A stretch of DNA of 64,000 bases from Oxyruncus cristatus (GCA_013399855.1 VXAY01003150.1:4418522-4482521), one strand, 5' to 3'; positions 26,601-39,160 are shown, counted from the first letter of the stretch. Notes: generated by a model from the letters alone, not told the origin. Numbers and translations: made by a program.

Positions 26601-27551
26601 CCACAGGCAGACACCTGTCTCCTGTTACCCACACACTCAGCATATTCTGCCATTTCAGCATTTATTTGTTTTAATCTTCTCTTCACACCTTCAGCCTTTA
26701 CCACAATCTGCCTCCAGGGTGGGACTATATTCAGAGCAGCTATGAAATAAACAGTTCTCTTCATATTGTTTTCATCTCTTTTAATTTTGCCTTCTTCACT
26801 ACAGCACAGATCTTCAGCTGCTAGTGTTTGGTTTAAAAGCAGGCAGCCATGTCAGACAATTAGCAAAAGGTCTACCTGAAGGCTTTCCAGGGTAATTTAC
26901 AGCTTGACTGACCTATAAAAAAATTATAGGGAAATAAGTCTATGGTACCTAAAAGTAATGGTTGTTTGCTCAGTTCAGCACTACTTAATTACTTTTCCTT
27001 TAGTTCAAAGCAAAGAGGAAATAATTTATTCTTCAACTTCAAAAGAAACTACGAGGATGAAAAGTGTGAAATTCTTAGGATGTTAAAAAAGCAATACCTG
27101 CAAAAACCCCCACCCCTCTTCTGTTTTACAGACACAGGATAGTTTCCCTCCTAAGTAGGGTGCAGGAGTCTAATGAGTACCTGAAGCATATTACACAAAA
27201 ATAAATGGCATTATGGCTTAAAAGATGGAGGGGTTTGCAGTTCACATGTAAGTGTTTGTGACAGCCATCCCCATTGGATTCCATCATATAGCTACTGACA
27301 GCCATAAAGGAGGCCTGAAGCTGATTCAGGGCATCACATGCTTCTAAAGATGTGTATTTGAACACGTTTCAAACCTAAAAAGAGTAGAGAAACTAAAATT
27401 GTTTTTAATCTAATACCCCTCTTTTCCCTTTTCTATCAAAATTAGCAAATAAAATAAATATATAGTGACATTTGGCCTGAGTGCATTAAAAATCCATCTT
27501 TTTGTCTTGTGGTTCCTGAGCCTGAAGAGTCCATATGGGGCATAGGGCTTA
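23661..27551. other. unique non-coding DNA, nothing recognised
   Basis: Long single-copy stretch with only short chance frames. A brief (GACA)/(GAAG) run lies at 26468-26490. No retroposon or RNA gene is recognised. Confidence 0.5.
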
Positions 27552-27582
27552 CATATATATATACACACACACACACACACAT
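27552..27582. repeat. (TA)n(CA)n microsatellite
   Basis: A compound dinucleotide tract: about five AT units followed directly by about nine or ten CA units. It is probably length-polymorphic. Confidence 0.95.
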
Positions 27583-29357
27583 GCACCACCACCAGTGAGG
27601 TGAGCTCAATTTGTGAATTTTAAATGTGAATTTGCACAACAGGAAATTGGAGTACAGGATTCTCTAGCTCACCTAGGGGTAATTTTATTGCAAAGAAATA
27701 TTTTTTACAAAGGCCTCTGAGACAATTCCAGAGTGTTGTAAATGCTGCATCTAACCCCATAACGACCACAGCGCAGAGCAACTGTGAGCTTGGACTGACC
27801 AGCGCAAGAAGTAGAGTAATGTAATATTTAGTAAATCCAGGAAAAATAGATGCCTACCGGGGACAAGATCTAGTCTTTCATTTGCAAGCTATACTAACTT
27901 TGCAATTGCTCTAGTTCCAAAACATCCTTTCTGTTCCCAACAGCAAAGCATTCGTGGTGCGTATCAGGGAAACAAAACTACTCTGTTATTCAAGCTGAAT
28001 GACTGAGCTGAGATGCCATCTGGACAGAGATGTTCTGTCCAGACTTAATTTCCTAACAAATTGATTTTGCCCATTTGGTCAACATACTTCTCCCTTCCTC
28101 TGCAATTTGAATGACCTGGTTTACCCCAGAAACGTTTTTTTCGGAAGCGAATTTCCAAGTGAAACTAATCCGTGCAGAGAATATTTGTGCGCTTTTCCAA
28201 CACTGGCAGAAAGAAAGAAAGAAACACCACCACACAACTTCTGGATCCCCCACTATAGCACTGAACAGAGTTTGCCAGCAGCCTACAGGAAGGTATTTAC
28301 TGAATACATTGAAGAGAAGGCAAAGGGAACCACAAAGCTCATTGATATTCCTAAAGTAGAAAGAGGATTAATTTATTTAACAGATTGCTGACTTACCAGC
28401 TTACACCTGATGCATGAGTGCTTCCTCTTTTCTTCACCAACTCCCGCTCGGCTGAAACACGCCTGCTTGTACCCCTTCCTCGAGCTCTAATCACTGCCTT
28501 TTAGTTGTGTGTGCTGATGGGTTTTTTTAAAGTTCTTCTTTAGAAGTAGTTTTTGCCTTGTCAATGCAAGTTCTGCAGTTATGGACAATTACCGGGTTGG
28601 GGAAGGGCATTTGAAAAGGGGACAACAGCCACCTTTAGACTACGGATAAGGTCTTTACAGCTGTTATTTAGCTCTGGTTTTCTGCTTAAGGAAACTTATG
28701 CACAGACTGTGCCCCCTTTCTCTCTTGAGTCTTGCCCTCAGGTTTTCAAGACTTACTCAAACAGCGCCAGAGGAATCAAAGATAACTTGGTTCCTGAGAG
28801 TTTTATCAAGACTGATGGGCAGAGGAAGCAAGTCTGTAATGTTCAGACTGGAAAAAACTTCCCAACACAGACTTCCATGAAGTATCCAGAAAGAAAACTC
28901 GAGCTTTGGAGGGAGCACCATAAAAGGCATCAGAACTAGCAGCTGTCAACCCCATAACACACCTTTAAGAAAAATGATTTTTGGGTATTCCCTCAAGCAC
29001 AAGAACAACTTTTCTTCCTCCCTTATTCCTCCCAACTGCACATCACTTCAAAAGGATCTGTAACGCTTGCAGATCTTAGCTAATTCCACTGAAATGGCAC
29101 CTAAAAGATGCTGAGTTGAGGATTTCACAAACAGGAATCTTGAGCATGGGAACCGTATGCAAGCACAGCAGTGTCACAAGCACCCTGCAGATCCTCCTTA
29201 ACCTTCTGCTCAAAGGAACTGTAATTAGAAGAGACTTGTGAAAACAAGGGTACAGAACTTGAAAAGGTTGAAGCCCACTCTGCGCTGGTGAAGACTGAAG
29301 CTATCAGCATATGTGGCAAATGAAACTACTTAAATACCAGGTAGCAGGACCAATGTA
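27583..29357. other. unique non-coding DNA, nothing recognised
   Basis: Includes chance frames up to 128 codons (28553-28939) that resemble nothing known. No retroposon is seen. Confidence 0.5.
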
Positions 29358-29432
29358 TTTAAAAAAACCAAAAAAAAACACCAAAAAAACCCACCAAAAA
29401 ACCAACATAAAGCCAAAAAACCAATCCAAACC
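29358..29432. repeat. A-rich low-complexity tract
   Basis: Runs of A interrupted by C, CC or CACC units over about 75 bases. It may be the decayed A-rich tail of an old insertion, but no body is recognisable upstream. Confidence 0.8.
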
Positions 29433-30119
29433 TACATGCTAATTTCAGGTTTCACCTGCAGACAAGCCTGAGGAACAGTGGCAGGCTGTGATGGTAGATT
29501 GCATCTATTTTGGAACAGGCATGGCAAACCTCCTCCTCCTGCCTCATGCAGCAAGAAGGCTGTCAGTCAAATGGTTACTGCCAGGAGGCTTTAGTCTGCC
29601 CCTAATCCTGATCTCCTGCCACTCCACTGCCATCAAGGCAATCTCAACCTTTGGGAAATTAATCTACCACTATGCAGCACTTGACAGACTGAAAACCTGA
29701 TGAGTAGAGAGCTCATGGAAGCAAATTTATCTTCCTCCCCCACTCGGCAAACACGTTAGTGCTTGATCAGAGAGGCAGTGCATAAGTGCTTACATACAGC
29801 ATTAGCTCCTGAAATGCTCTGAGGCATTCTTAAGTATTATCAAGTTCCTGGATGTAAAACTACGGGTACATTTAGTCTGGTATTTGAGCAATCAAGAATT
29901 CCATTCATTACTGCTCTGATTCAATGACCTTACACACATAATCAATGGCTAAACTGATAAATGGGAAGACTTCTTAAAAATCTATTTCTTGAGTGCTGGA
30001 ACTGAATGTTTTATTCTCGACAGCTGTAATTTATAATTTAGTGACAAGAACATTTGTTCCAGCTGTTCAGACCCATTTCACCCAGCAGAGAAGGGAGCAC
30101 ACTGTATTTCCAAAGCCAG
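29433..30119. other. unique non-coding DNA, nothing recognised
   Basis: No feature is recognised. Confidence 0.5.
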
Positions 30120-30345
30120 ACGCTACATTTGGATTGGGAACTGCCTGATTTATTTAGCATATCAAGTTATTAGCTAACTCAAAACAATCAGAAGACATTT
30201 TTAATGTTCATAATTAGAACACTCATCATGGGAGTTATGAGGCTGGAGTTCTTTAAAGCTTCAGAAATAATAAAGTGCCAGAAAAAAAGTAAAATGGACT
30301 AGTAGCTTTTAATGTCAGGGCATAATTTTTTCATGTGGCTAAGTA
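30120..30345. promoter_or_regulatory. candidate conserved non-coding element
   Basis: AT-rich sequence with several homeodomain-type words (tttatttagcat, agttattagct, ttcataattag) and no repeat homology or open frame. This is suggestive only. Confidence 0.18.
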
Positions 30346-32559
30346 ATATCCTCCCTTTAATTGGGATGATTCATGCCATGTATGCCCTATGCCAGTGCTT
30401 TAGCATTCATTTCACATGTTACTGTATCTGATCTTTCTGGGTCTAATCATCAACATTTCTAGTGTTCCTTATTTTCGTTTTCCCTTAGAGCTAGCACGGA
30501 GTACTTTGCCAAGTGTCCCAGCAGCTCCAGAGATCAGACACGCAGCAAGCAGACTGGTCTTCTGAATTCAGTAATCCCAACCCAGGTAAAGAATAAGGAT
30601 CTTCTTTATCTACATGAAACCAGTATGAGGGGTTGGGAGGAGACATTTGGCCGTAAACCTCCGGTTCCTGTTGAAAGATCCTGTAAATCAACAGCAAGGT
30701 CTTTCATTCTTCCCCTCTTTTAGGGAACTGACTCTCCTGCTCTGAAGAATCTGCAGATATGGCAATGGTTACTGGGACTTCTCTCCTTTACGTGCCATGT
30801 CTTCCCTCCTACCCTGCATGGGGGGGAGAAGGTAAACTCACTCTTTCACTGAGCATCCTTGGGGCTGTGAGATGCTTTACACTCTGTCCTGGGAGACCAG
30901 TTGGCTGCCTATGAGTGGGGAGGACTTCTTAAATGCCTGGGGGCTGTGAAAACCAACACTAAATATTCCCAATTGATTTAAGTACTCGATAAAGCTGGTT
31001 TGACCTGAATGGTCAGGTGCCCATCTCCTGGTGGTAAACAATTCAATTGGTGTCCTATTGATATGGCAACACATGCAACTACTTGGTACTGTCATTACAC
31101 TTCTGCTGTCACTTCTACTGTCACTTTCCACACTTGTGGAAACCTTAATTCTGCATGACTGTTACATTTCTCAGGAGCAACTCTGTAAGGTGTAAAATGA
31201 GTCTCATGTCTTAACCACAGAGCACACATTCCACCTTACCTGAGGATCTTCAGGTAAAGGCAGGACCAGCAAGATACTGAAGGACATCAGGATGGAAGTC
31301 CAACAGCACACCCACATCTCCTAAATACCAACCTACCCACATGTGCATAAATAAGCTGTGAGAGTCAGGCACTCAGAAATGCAATACTTGTGAGGTTTTT
31401 CCACATAAATGAAACTTACTGATCCCACAAAACACTCTCCCCTAAATCATTCTTTATAAGGATCACCACTCCCTACGGACAAACACGCCATTCCCAGCAA
31501 CTTCCATGTGTGGACACATACTCTCAGCTACTCCCTGAACCTCTTAGGTCTCCATCCATACCACACACTTTCCTTCCACAGCTGAAAGTACCATGAAAAG
31601 ACTCTTCAAAGAAAAATTTCAATACTTTCTGATATTTCTCTTCCTCTCTACATTGCACATAAAGGGCCAGTATGTTCTTTAGTCATTTAGTCCTTTTTTG
31701 CTTGGAATGCAAAAGCACAGCCTTTATCAAAAGGCTGGCGGTGACCCAGCTTCAGCTGAGTTGTTTTAATATTGCAGAAGCATGTGGGACACTCTCACTG
31801 TTATCTCTTGGTTTCTGTAGTCTTTTAGAATTACGCACAACATTTTGATTTTCACAATACTGCTGAAACCAAAACACAATCGCTGCAAACCCAAACACAA
31901 CATTCCCGTTTCTTTAGCCTGGGGCTACAGTTTCCTGCCTCTATATCCCTGCTCCCCAGTGAGAGGAGACGGCAGCAGCAGTCTGGATCCCGGCCTTGGG
32001 GGCTGGGGTCCAGCTTTTGAGATGCTCTGCAGACCTTCCCCATTGTCCCAACACATGGAGTGGCTTTGAATTAACGACAAACAAATTTACTGCAGGAATC
32101 TTAACACTGGTTGCTTGGTCAGGATAAGCAGCTGTCAGCTCACAACTGCCTGATTTCTGACCCTGAATCAGCACTGAAGAAGATCAGCTGAGATCCTGAT
32201 GGGTGGCCAGTTCTGTTGTGAACAGTTGCAGCAGTGGTTTCCCAAAGGAACTGAAGCCAAGCATAAGGCAACCACAGCAGGAGACAGAAAGGCCCACACA
32301 GCCCCCTGTGCTGCCTCTGGCAGTTGCCAAAGCCAGAGAACTAGGAAAGCATGGAAGAATGGGTCACACAAATAGCGACACTTACCCTGAACTTGTCCTC
32401 TGACAGCTTCATTTCACCTCCCCCAGTCCTTGTTCTGAGTTAGAGACATCAAACTCTACCTACTTTTTCCATACCATGACACTTTCCCCAGGAATCTCCC
32501 TTCCATGCTGAAGGGCCTAAGCCTCACTGCTCACTTCTTTTACAGAGCCCATTCCAAGA
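30346..32559. other. unique non-coding DNA, nothing recognised
   Basis: No gene or repeat is recognised before CR1-type homology starts near 32560. Confidence 0.5.
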
Positions 32560-33655
32560 TGTCAAAAATCTTTGCTGTCCTCATTCAGCTTTAGAATATT
32601 TGGGACTGGGTTGCAACTAAAGGAACCATAACTGCATACAGTATTCAGAATGCAGAATTTTTGTGCATTAATATTAGCATATAAAGCAATTAATGCCTCC
32701 TCAAGTTGCTCTCTCTTATTGTCCTAACAGCTTTAATATTTGACATATCTGTTGGACCATTCCTGAGCACTGAGAGGGCATTTCTCTCACAGTTCAAGTT
32801 CTTGCTCAAGAACCAGCTCAGAGCCCAACCAATTCTCCCTCATTCTGATTCCCTCCTCCTCATATATAAAGCAATGTTTCACAGTGTTTATCTACACAGT
32901 CATTCTGTGTTTCACTGCCCAGTCACTCAGGTTCAACTTGGTTCTTATAAAATTCTTCAGTCATCATCAATAATTCAAAGTTATTCAGGGTAGTAATGAA
33001 TAACATCAAGTATTCAGCTCTTTCCAAATCATTTATGCATCTGCTGACCATCCCGGGTTCCAAAACAGACGCGTTTGCTAAATCATTAGAAAAGCTCCAA
33101 CGTTTTGCACAGCCTGACTTTTTACAAAAGCCAGTCTGACCCTTGTCACTGCCAGAGGTTTATCCCTGCATCCTGTAATTCCGTTCTCAATATACCACGG
33201 CATAGCAATTTCCTCTTGTGCATATCTCAGGCCCATCACATCAGCCTGTGGTTTCCCTTATCACATTTCTAGAAAGCCATATCACATTTGCCATCTTTCA
33301 GTCCTCAAGCACCAGAGTGCTGTTATCAACACCACTGGTTAGCCTTGCTACCTCATTCTTGAATTCCTACAGAAAGCTTGGCTTAATAACAAATTACTTG
33401 GCAACTTCTTCTAGTCATAAATTCCCCCACCAACTCTTCAATTTGAAAGAGAATTTCTGATTAATTCTTCTTTAAGAAGTGTTCCAGCACAGGGAACTGC
33501 CATTTCTTCACAATGAGCAACAGATGCAAAGAATTCGTTTGTCATTTCTGAGCATCTACCAGCCCTAGAGACTTTTCTGGCAGGCTCCCTGATGCTGATG
33601 GTTTTGAAGATTTATTTTTTCCTATTTTTGACGCTTTTTGCAAATGCTTCTCTGT
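32560..33655 (-). mobile_element. ancient CR1-type LINE, ORF2 linker to C-terminus
   Basis: A heavily diverged but colinear CR1 on the minus strand. In order along that strand: 33542-33516 encodes TNEFFASVAHC, matching the FFASVF segment between endonuclease and RT; 33295-33215 has a WK-ANV-type start of RT with an NHR remnant of NYRP; 33140-33110 gives the GF-K-K-SC motif; 33040-33021 matches the INDLE motif; 32933-32916 matches the W-G-D(W)A block; 32775-32640 matches the C-terminal part. Spacing is shorter than in an intact element, so there are internal deletions. The blocks resemble the older CR1 type common in turtles and other sauropsids more than the modern bird type, so it is probably much older than the copies at 4.3 and 20.2 kb. 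It has many stops and no coding capacity. Confidence 0.72.
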
Positions 33656-33662
33656 CTCTTCC

Positions 33663-33683
33663 TTTTTTTTTTTTTTTTTTTTT
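33663..33683. repeat. poly-T tract of 21 bases
   Basis: An uninterrupted T21 preceded by ctgtctcttcc and followed by ag. It looks like a strong polypyrimidine-AG acceptor, but it is also a poly-A tract on the minus strand just 5' of the ancient CR1. I see no exon evidence downstream. Confidence 0.95.
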
Positions 33684-34604
33684 AGGTCTACCTCGTTGCA
33701 TTGCTACATTTAACCTGTCATTTTTTATAATCCTTTGCATTTTCCTCATTTAGATAAAGCTTTAAGCTTTTGGAGGACTCTCCCTTGCTTCCAACAGTAA
33801 CCATCATGCTGCTATTAAGCGATGACGCTTCCTTTCTGCCCTTTCTGAAGTGTTTCTCACTAGGTGGGAAACATTTGTTCTCTGCCTCCAGCATCACATC
33901 CGTGCCATCTGTAACTTCCAGCTTCCTTTTTAACAAGCTGGCACGAGCTATTTCCCCGTTTCCACATACCTCTTGAAGTGGAGCATGGCTGAGACAGATT
34001 GGCTTCTGTTTCTCCTGCAGGACCCCGGAACTAATGATACTATTTCTGCTCTGGGGCTGACATTTTGAACCAGGTTTGGGCGCTATTCGGCACGAAGTCA
34101 GAGGTACCATTTTTGGTCAGAAAAGTAAAACTTATGCCACTAGAAGAGGGCCAGAAGTGAGAAGAGTTTTCACACAACAATAGGGCAGCTCCAAATGCTG
34201 ATACCACGCACAGTGGCTCCCTTAAACTACACAGGGCAAACAACATCCTGGCAAAGAAAGCTCAGCTCTACACACACATCCTACCCCATGACCAGTTAGG
34301 GAGGGTGGATATATTGGGGGTGCCTGGAGCAAGCATTTCAGTTTCTTCACCAGCACATAAAAAAACCAAAAGATACTTTAATCACAATTTTTGTAAATTT
34401 TGTATTGTGTTTATTTTACTGACGTTAACGTAGTCAAGGCAATTTTGAAGATGCAGAAGGGAGTTTTTAAACCCAGCATGCACTGCTAAGCTCACTTTTG
34501 GGTGTGCCCCCTCCCTTCCTTCATAGACCATGGCCCTGCCACATCATACAGCATAATAGTGTTTGTAACAACCAGGGTCTGTGCAAGAGGAAGCCCAGGA
34601 AGAT
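33684..34604. other. unique non-coding DNA
   Basis: Contains a 130-codon minus-strand frame (33718-34110) that I do not recognise; one or two of that length are expected by chance in this window. Nothing else is seen. Confidence 0.45.
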
Positions 34605-34751
34605 GATACTGTACTGGCTCTTAAGATGCAATTTCTATTTCTGTCTCAGCCACAGACTTGCTTTGTGACCTTGAGCAAGTCATCAGATCTCACTGACTCA
34701 TATGAATCTCTCTGAAAATGGGTACTGCAAAGCTTTAATATCTGCAGATGA
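34605..34751 (+). mobile_element. MIR-like CORE-SINE remnant
   Basis: The plus strand has the MIR core in order: a tcagccac word, ttgctttgtgaccttgagca (the conserved tRNA-unrelated core, normally TGTGTGACCTTGGGCAAGT), then agtcat-ag-tctcact, then ctctgaaaatggg, matching the TCTGTAAAATGGG block. It is degenerate and lacks a clear tRNA-derived head. MIR-type SINEs are ancient amniote elements with low copy number in birds, so this is an old fossil. Confidence 0.7.
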
Positions 34752-35100
34752 TTATTATATGCATAAATCCTCATCATCATTTTCATCACTGTTTTCATCG
34801 CTTGCTCTTTCTCTTTCATTCCAGAGATGAAGCAGAAAGCTCAGTGGAAATGCACAAAATAGATACGGTTTCTGGGGAGAAAACAGAGATTACATTTGCT
34901 ATGCCCCCAGGTTCTGCCAGACCAGGATGCCTTCCAGGTCCCTGTGGATACACGACACTCCACCGCAATCATCAGAGCTGGGGGGACACGCATCTGCTGA
35001 GGACACAGGTCATTACACTGACCACAATATTAGGCCACACAAAATAAGGGAAATACTGAAAATAAAAAGGGTACTGCAAAGCTTAAATATCTGCAGTTGA
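34720..35100 (+). repeat. 32-bp direct repeat, copies 349 bp apart
   Basis: A 32-base block beginning gggtactgcaaagctt and ending in ctgcag-tga occurs at 34720-34751 and again at 35069-35100, matching at 30 of 32 positions. A ctgaaaat word precedes both copies with a 5-base indel. The first copy overlaps the 3' edge of the MIR-like remnant. It could be a local segmental duplication or two related SINE tails. Confidence 0.85.
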
Positions 35101-38033
35101 CTTTTAAAAAAAAACCCCTACTTTGAGGGGAGCTAATACGGGGAGGACAGGAACAGGCACAGAGGAGATAACAAGTGGCATGGCCAATCGTGCCTGTTAG
35201 CCCCTATTAACTACAGAGAGCACAGCTTTTGAGACAGCACCCTGCTACGCCAAACCAATTCCTGCATTCCTTTAATCTGGGCTTTCTCAATACAAATTCC
35301 AAATAGACTGTTCTTTTAAATAATCTCTATTCCTCAGAAATAAAACCCAGCAGTTGTAAACACTTGAGCTTTGTATTTTCCAGGTCATCTTTATTTCATG
35401 TTCCCAAGCAGAGGACAAAGCACAGGGAAGGCATAGACAGCTCTGCTCTGGAAAGTGTTCTGTCCTGGAAGCTGTAAGCAACTGCTTTACAAATGGCCAG
35501 GCACAAGTTCTACTCTAATCAGTGAAGCCAGTGCTAAGCTGCTGATGCCAAGGCTTGTTGTACACAGCCATAATTGCTGACAACATACTTAGCCAGGGGG
35601 ATCACCTAACACTGAGGGAATTGGATTTTCTAGATAGCACAGAGACCAAAACATAAGCAGGAGCTCCATGTGGAATCATCAGCTGTTGTCACAGTGAGAA
35701 CAAAGCTCTAAATCCGTGTGGCCTTACACTTAATGCCACTCATACATCACTAATGAAAAGTAGCACAATGAACACTGATAAGTCGAATACCAGCTGGGGG
35801 AGGGAAGGACCAGCAGGACACTTTGCCCACTTGGAAATTCCTGTACAGGAGTTCTGGTGGCATCTCTGTGGCCATGATGCATCAGCTCCAGAAACTGTCC
35901 TTCAATACCTCGCACTACACAAAGGCTCGTTACAGAAAGAAATTCTGCCTTTGGTTGTGTTTTGACGCTTCCTCAGCAGAATGTGGATCACCCTCCTCGT
36001 TCACTGCTGTGATATCCACCCTCTCTGTTTGCCGAGACTGAATAAATGAAAATGAAAGTTCACAATCCTAAGCCCTCAATATATTTTAAATTCCCTGTGC
36101 TGTTCAGCAGCCTGCTCTTCCAATCACTGACTTCGCTGATCTCTCCTGACTCCACATACATGTAAGGAGATTAGCAGCAAGTATAAAATAAACTTTAATA
36201 ATAGATTTCGTATGGTAAGTAGGTATCTTTAAACATATTACAGGAATGAGGAAACATCCCTCTTCTAATGCTCAAATATTTATGCACATACAACCCTTGA
36301 GTTCTGCCCTGGTTTATCCCCCACACTTCAGCAACACGCTTTTGTCAAGTCTGTGGGGTTTTGCCATATTTCCCCACACAGAATCCACATGCCTCCTCTG
36401 GCATTCATAATAAAACAGACCAAATATTTCACCCTCTGGAATATTGTAAGAAACAACTCTAGCCATGGCTAATGTCAACATTACCTGGGAGCCACCAGAT
36501 GGTGCTGTTAAAGACGGTATGTAAAGTTATTTCAAACTGATCATCTAATGAAATAAGACTTTTAAAAATGGTCTAAAAATGCTGTTCTTTTAATTCTGTG
36601 TTCATTAAACCAGCAAGGCTGCTACTGTGACTTTGTTTCTAAAAGGGAGAAAAGTGCTGAGGGCAGTATAGCCCATTAAAGCAGAAAAATTCTCAGTTCA
36701 AGTCTCTAGCAGTTAGACTGTGCCTCAGCAAGCTTTTAGGCATCTGACCACAGAAGAGAAATCATCATGATCCCGAGAGAGAGACCTACACTCCTGGTAC
36801 ACTGCCTGGGCAGGGACAACACGCTGGGTGCTTCCAGTAAAGGGCTGCCTGGCACTGGCAGGTTTGATATTCACTGTCTTCAGCTCATTGAAAAGGAAAA
36901 TTCTAAGAGCTGCTTTGAAACTCAAAGTTTGTTCTTCCAGTGCTGGCATTCAGGGAGGAAACAAAACCTCTCTCCGTTGGGAACCCATAGCCCAGCTGTC
37001 TCTGGAAGGTGGGAAGGAGGCCCTTTCCTTGCTCATTGCCAAAGGAGCTGCCAAGGAGGTTCCTCTCCTTGAGTGGAACTCCATGCTCCTGTGGGATGGG
37101 AGGTCGAGGTTCAGAACTTTGGGTCTGTGGGAATGGGGGCAAGAATTTTAATGAAAAATCATTTCAGAGAATATATAAATTACCCTGAAATGATGCCTGA
37201 ACCCACATTTCTAACCCTCCAGGCATTTGCCCTCCTTTTCACACATTTAGACCACTAATCCCCAAATTCTTCAGAGTAAGAGGATATGGGCATTCCCCCA
37301 GCCCAAACTGCCAGTAGTGTGGTGTTTTCAGCACTGCGTGGCACACCAGGGACGTGAATCCACCCTCTCAGGTAGGTGAGGAAGGCGAATCCAGGTCCCA
37401 CTGTTTCCCTCAGCCAAATGTAAAAAATAGGAAACACATGCATCAGCAAATTGTAGAAGCAGGAGCCTCAGGAAGGCTGAGTGTCCTCCCTCCACCAGCA
37501 CAGGGGGTTGCTGAACTCAGCCCTGTGAGTTCTGCCAGGCAGTGATGGGGACAAACCCCCAGCTCTCACACCCTGGGCAGACTGGAGTGCAGCCCAAGGG
37601 ACCAGCACAGTTCCAGGTAGCCAATATTCCTCCTTTTTAAATCCCTTCCAAAGATTTGACACTGGCTACATAGACTCCTTCTGGACAGCAGTTTTAGGCA
37701 CCTAAATTCTAGCCAGATCTCATGTCAGCACTTATTTTGGGTTGTGTTTTCTGCCACTTCAGGATATAAAGCTTTGTATTAAAACGGAGCATCTTCCAAA
37801 GCCTGGAATTCATCGGCCCTCACCCAGTTATTTCAAACTGACTTCATTTCTACCTTTTTACCCCCTTGACTACAAAAATAACAGATGTGAATGTTTCATG
37901 GAAAACAACTAGGTCATCCCCTCCTGCACCGGCATTATCAAACGACTACAGGCTGGATCAGATGACTGCAAGCTGTGTATGTGAACAGAAACAACTCACT
38001 GTTAGCAACCCCTATGCCAAGGAAATCTAAAGT
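35101..38033. other. unique non-coding DNA, nothing recognised
   Basis: 36.77-37.15 kb is more GC-rich with overlapping frames on both strands, none recognisable. No repeat is recognised. Confidence 0.45.
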
Positions 38034-38072
38034 AGAATCACAGAATATCCTGACTTGGAAAGGACCCACACC
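38034..38072 (-). mobile_element. CR1 3'-end scrap, ~38 bp
   Basis: tagaatcacagaatatcct followed by a tgg-aaaggaccca block is the complement of a CR1 3' terminus. Homology then ends at once, so it is either an extremely 5'-truncated insertion or one cut by later deletion. Confidence 0.85.
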
Positions 38073-38454
38073 TGCATGGATACAAAATAAACACAAGATT
38101 GGGAAACCGCCTTCGCTAGCATGAGAAGTTTTAAAATCGTGTAGGAGATGCAATCATCTGAGCCTCCAAACAGATTACATGAGATACGAAGTTATGCAGG
38201 AATTTAGCCACAGAACCAGCATTCACTGTGGTTATGAGGACTGGCCAGGCCAGGGTAGCCAATATGCCAAGAAATCCCTGACAGTTTGCTCTGAGCCTTC
38301 TCCCACATGCAAACAGCCCACAGCTCTGTGTTCAGAAGCACGTGTGTGGACTGTAACACATGTTGCCCCCCAAATGCAGTGCTTTACTGATTGCATGAGA
38401 TGTTATGTACTTGAATGGATTCCAGCCCTGGCTATTAACAGTTTAACAATGGTT

Positions 38455-38600
38455 CTGTGAATTAGCATTAAATTACAGTGAATGTTACAGAAGAGGTTCT
38501 AATATTTACATTGGCACCTAATGAGTTCCCCGTAATTAATATAATTGCACCGAGCCACAGAAATTAATATTTAACCGATTATTTTAAAGAGCTATCCAAT
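38455..38600. promoter_or_regulatory. candidate conserved non-coding element with paired AATTAATAT
   Basis: The 9-base word AATTAATAT occurs at 38534-38542 and 38572-38580, 38 bp apart start to start, in an AT-rich stretch with further TAAT words and no repeat homology. The layout suits homeodomain factors. This is unproven. Confidence 0.25.
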
Positions 38601-39008
38601 CTATGCTGAGATTTTTTGAAGACACCTTCCCAATAACAACAAAGAAGTTTTATAAAAGCGGAGGTCCTGGTGCAGCCATGAGCTCTGCAGGGGTGAATTA
38701 CACTGCAGCATCAAGGCCTGGGTCCCCCCTGAATTTTAGAATAAATTCATTTACCCAATTTCCTAAGCATTCACATTATGTTTACTCCTGAACTATTGCA
38801 ACATACAGCAGAAAACCTGTGAAGTTCTGTGCTCAGCCCTAAGCACGACTTCTAAAGTTGTTACAAACACGATGGAGACAAAACTGCCAGGGACAGGTGA
38901 CACAGCTCCACAAACAGCTTCCAGTGACAACTACAAGGATCCCACCAGAAGCAGCACAATCTACTGCTTAAAGTTCCAGACAGCGTGTTTTATAAAGCAG
39001 GAAGATTT
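38601..39008. other. unique non-coding DNA
   Basis: Nothing certain. The part at 38815-38960 faintly recalls an old CR1 but I cannot support it. Confidence 0.4.
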
Positions 39009-39150
39009 AAAAAACAAACAAACAAACAAACCTAAACAAAAAACCCAGGCCAACTAACCAAAAAAAAAAAAAAAACAAACCAGAAAAAACCCCATACCCC
39101 AAACCAACTCAAAATCAAGAAAAAACCCAAACAAACAAAAAAACACATGA
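39009..39150. repeat. A-rich low-complexity tract with (AAAC)n
   Basis: (CAAA)n of about five units, then a run of about 17 A at 39060-39075, then more A/C-rich sequence. The minus-strand frame across it reads as hydrophobic Phe-rich protein only because of T-rich composition. Confidence 0.9.
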
Positions 39151-39160
39151 AAGACCCCAC

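Noticed and set aside
33718..34110. 130-codon minus-strand frame as a gene
   Set aside because: One or two frames of this length are expected by chance; it has no domain, splice context or homology I recognise.
38815..38960. possible old CR1 similarity
   Set aside because: Only a few words recall the CR1 C-terminal region, with no colinear series of motifs.
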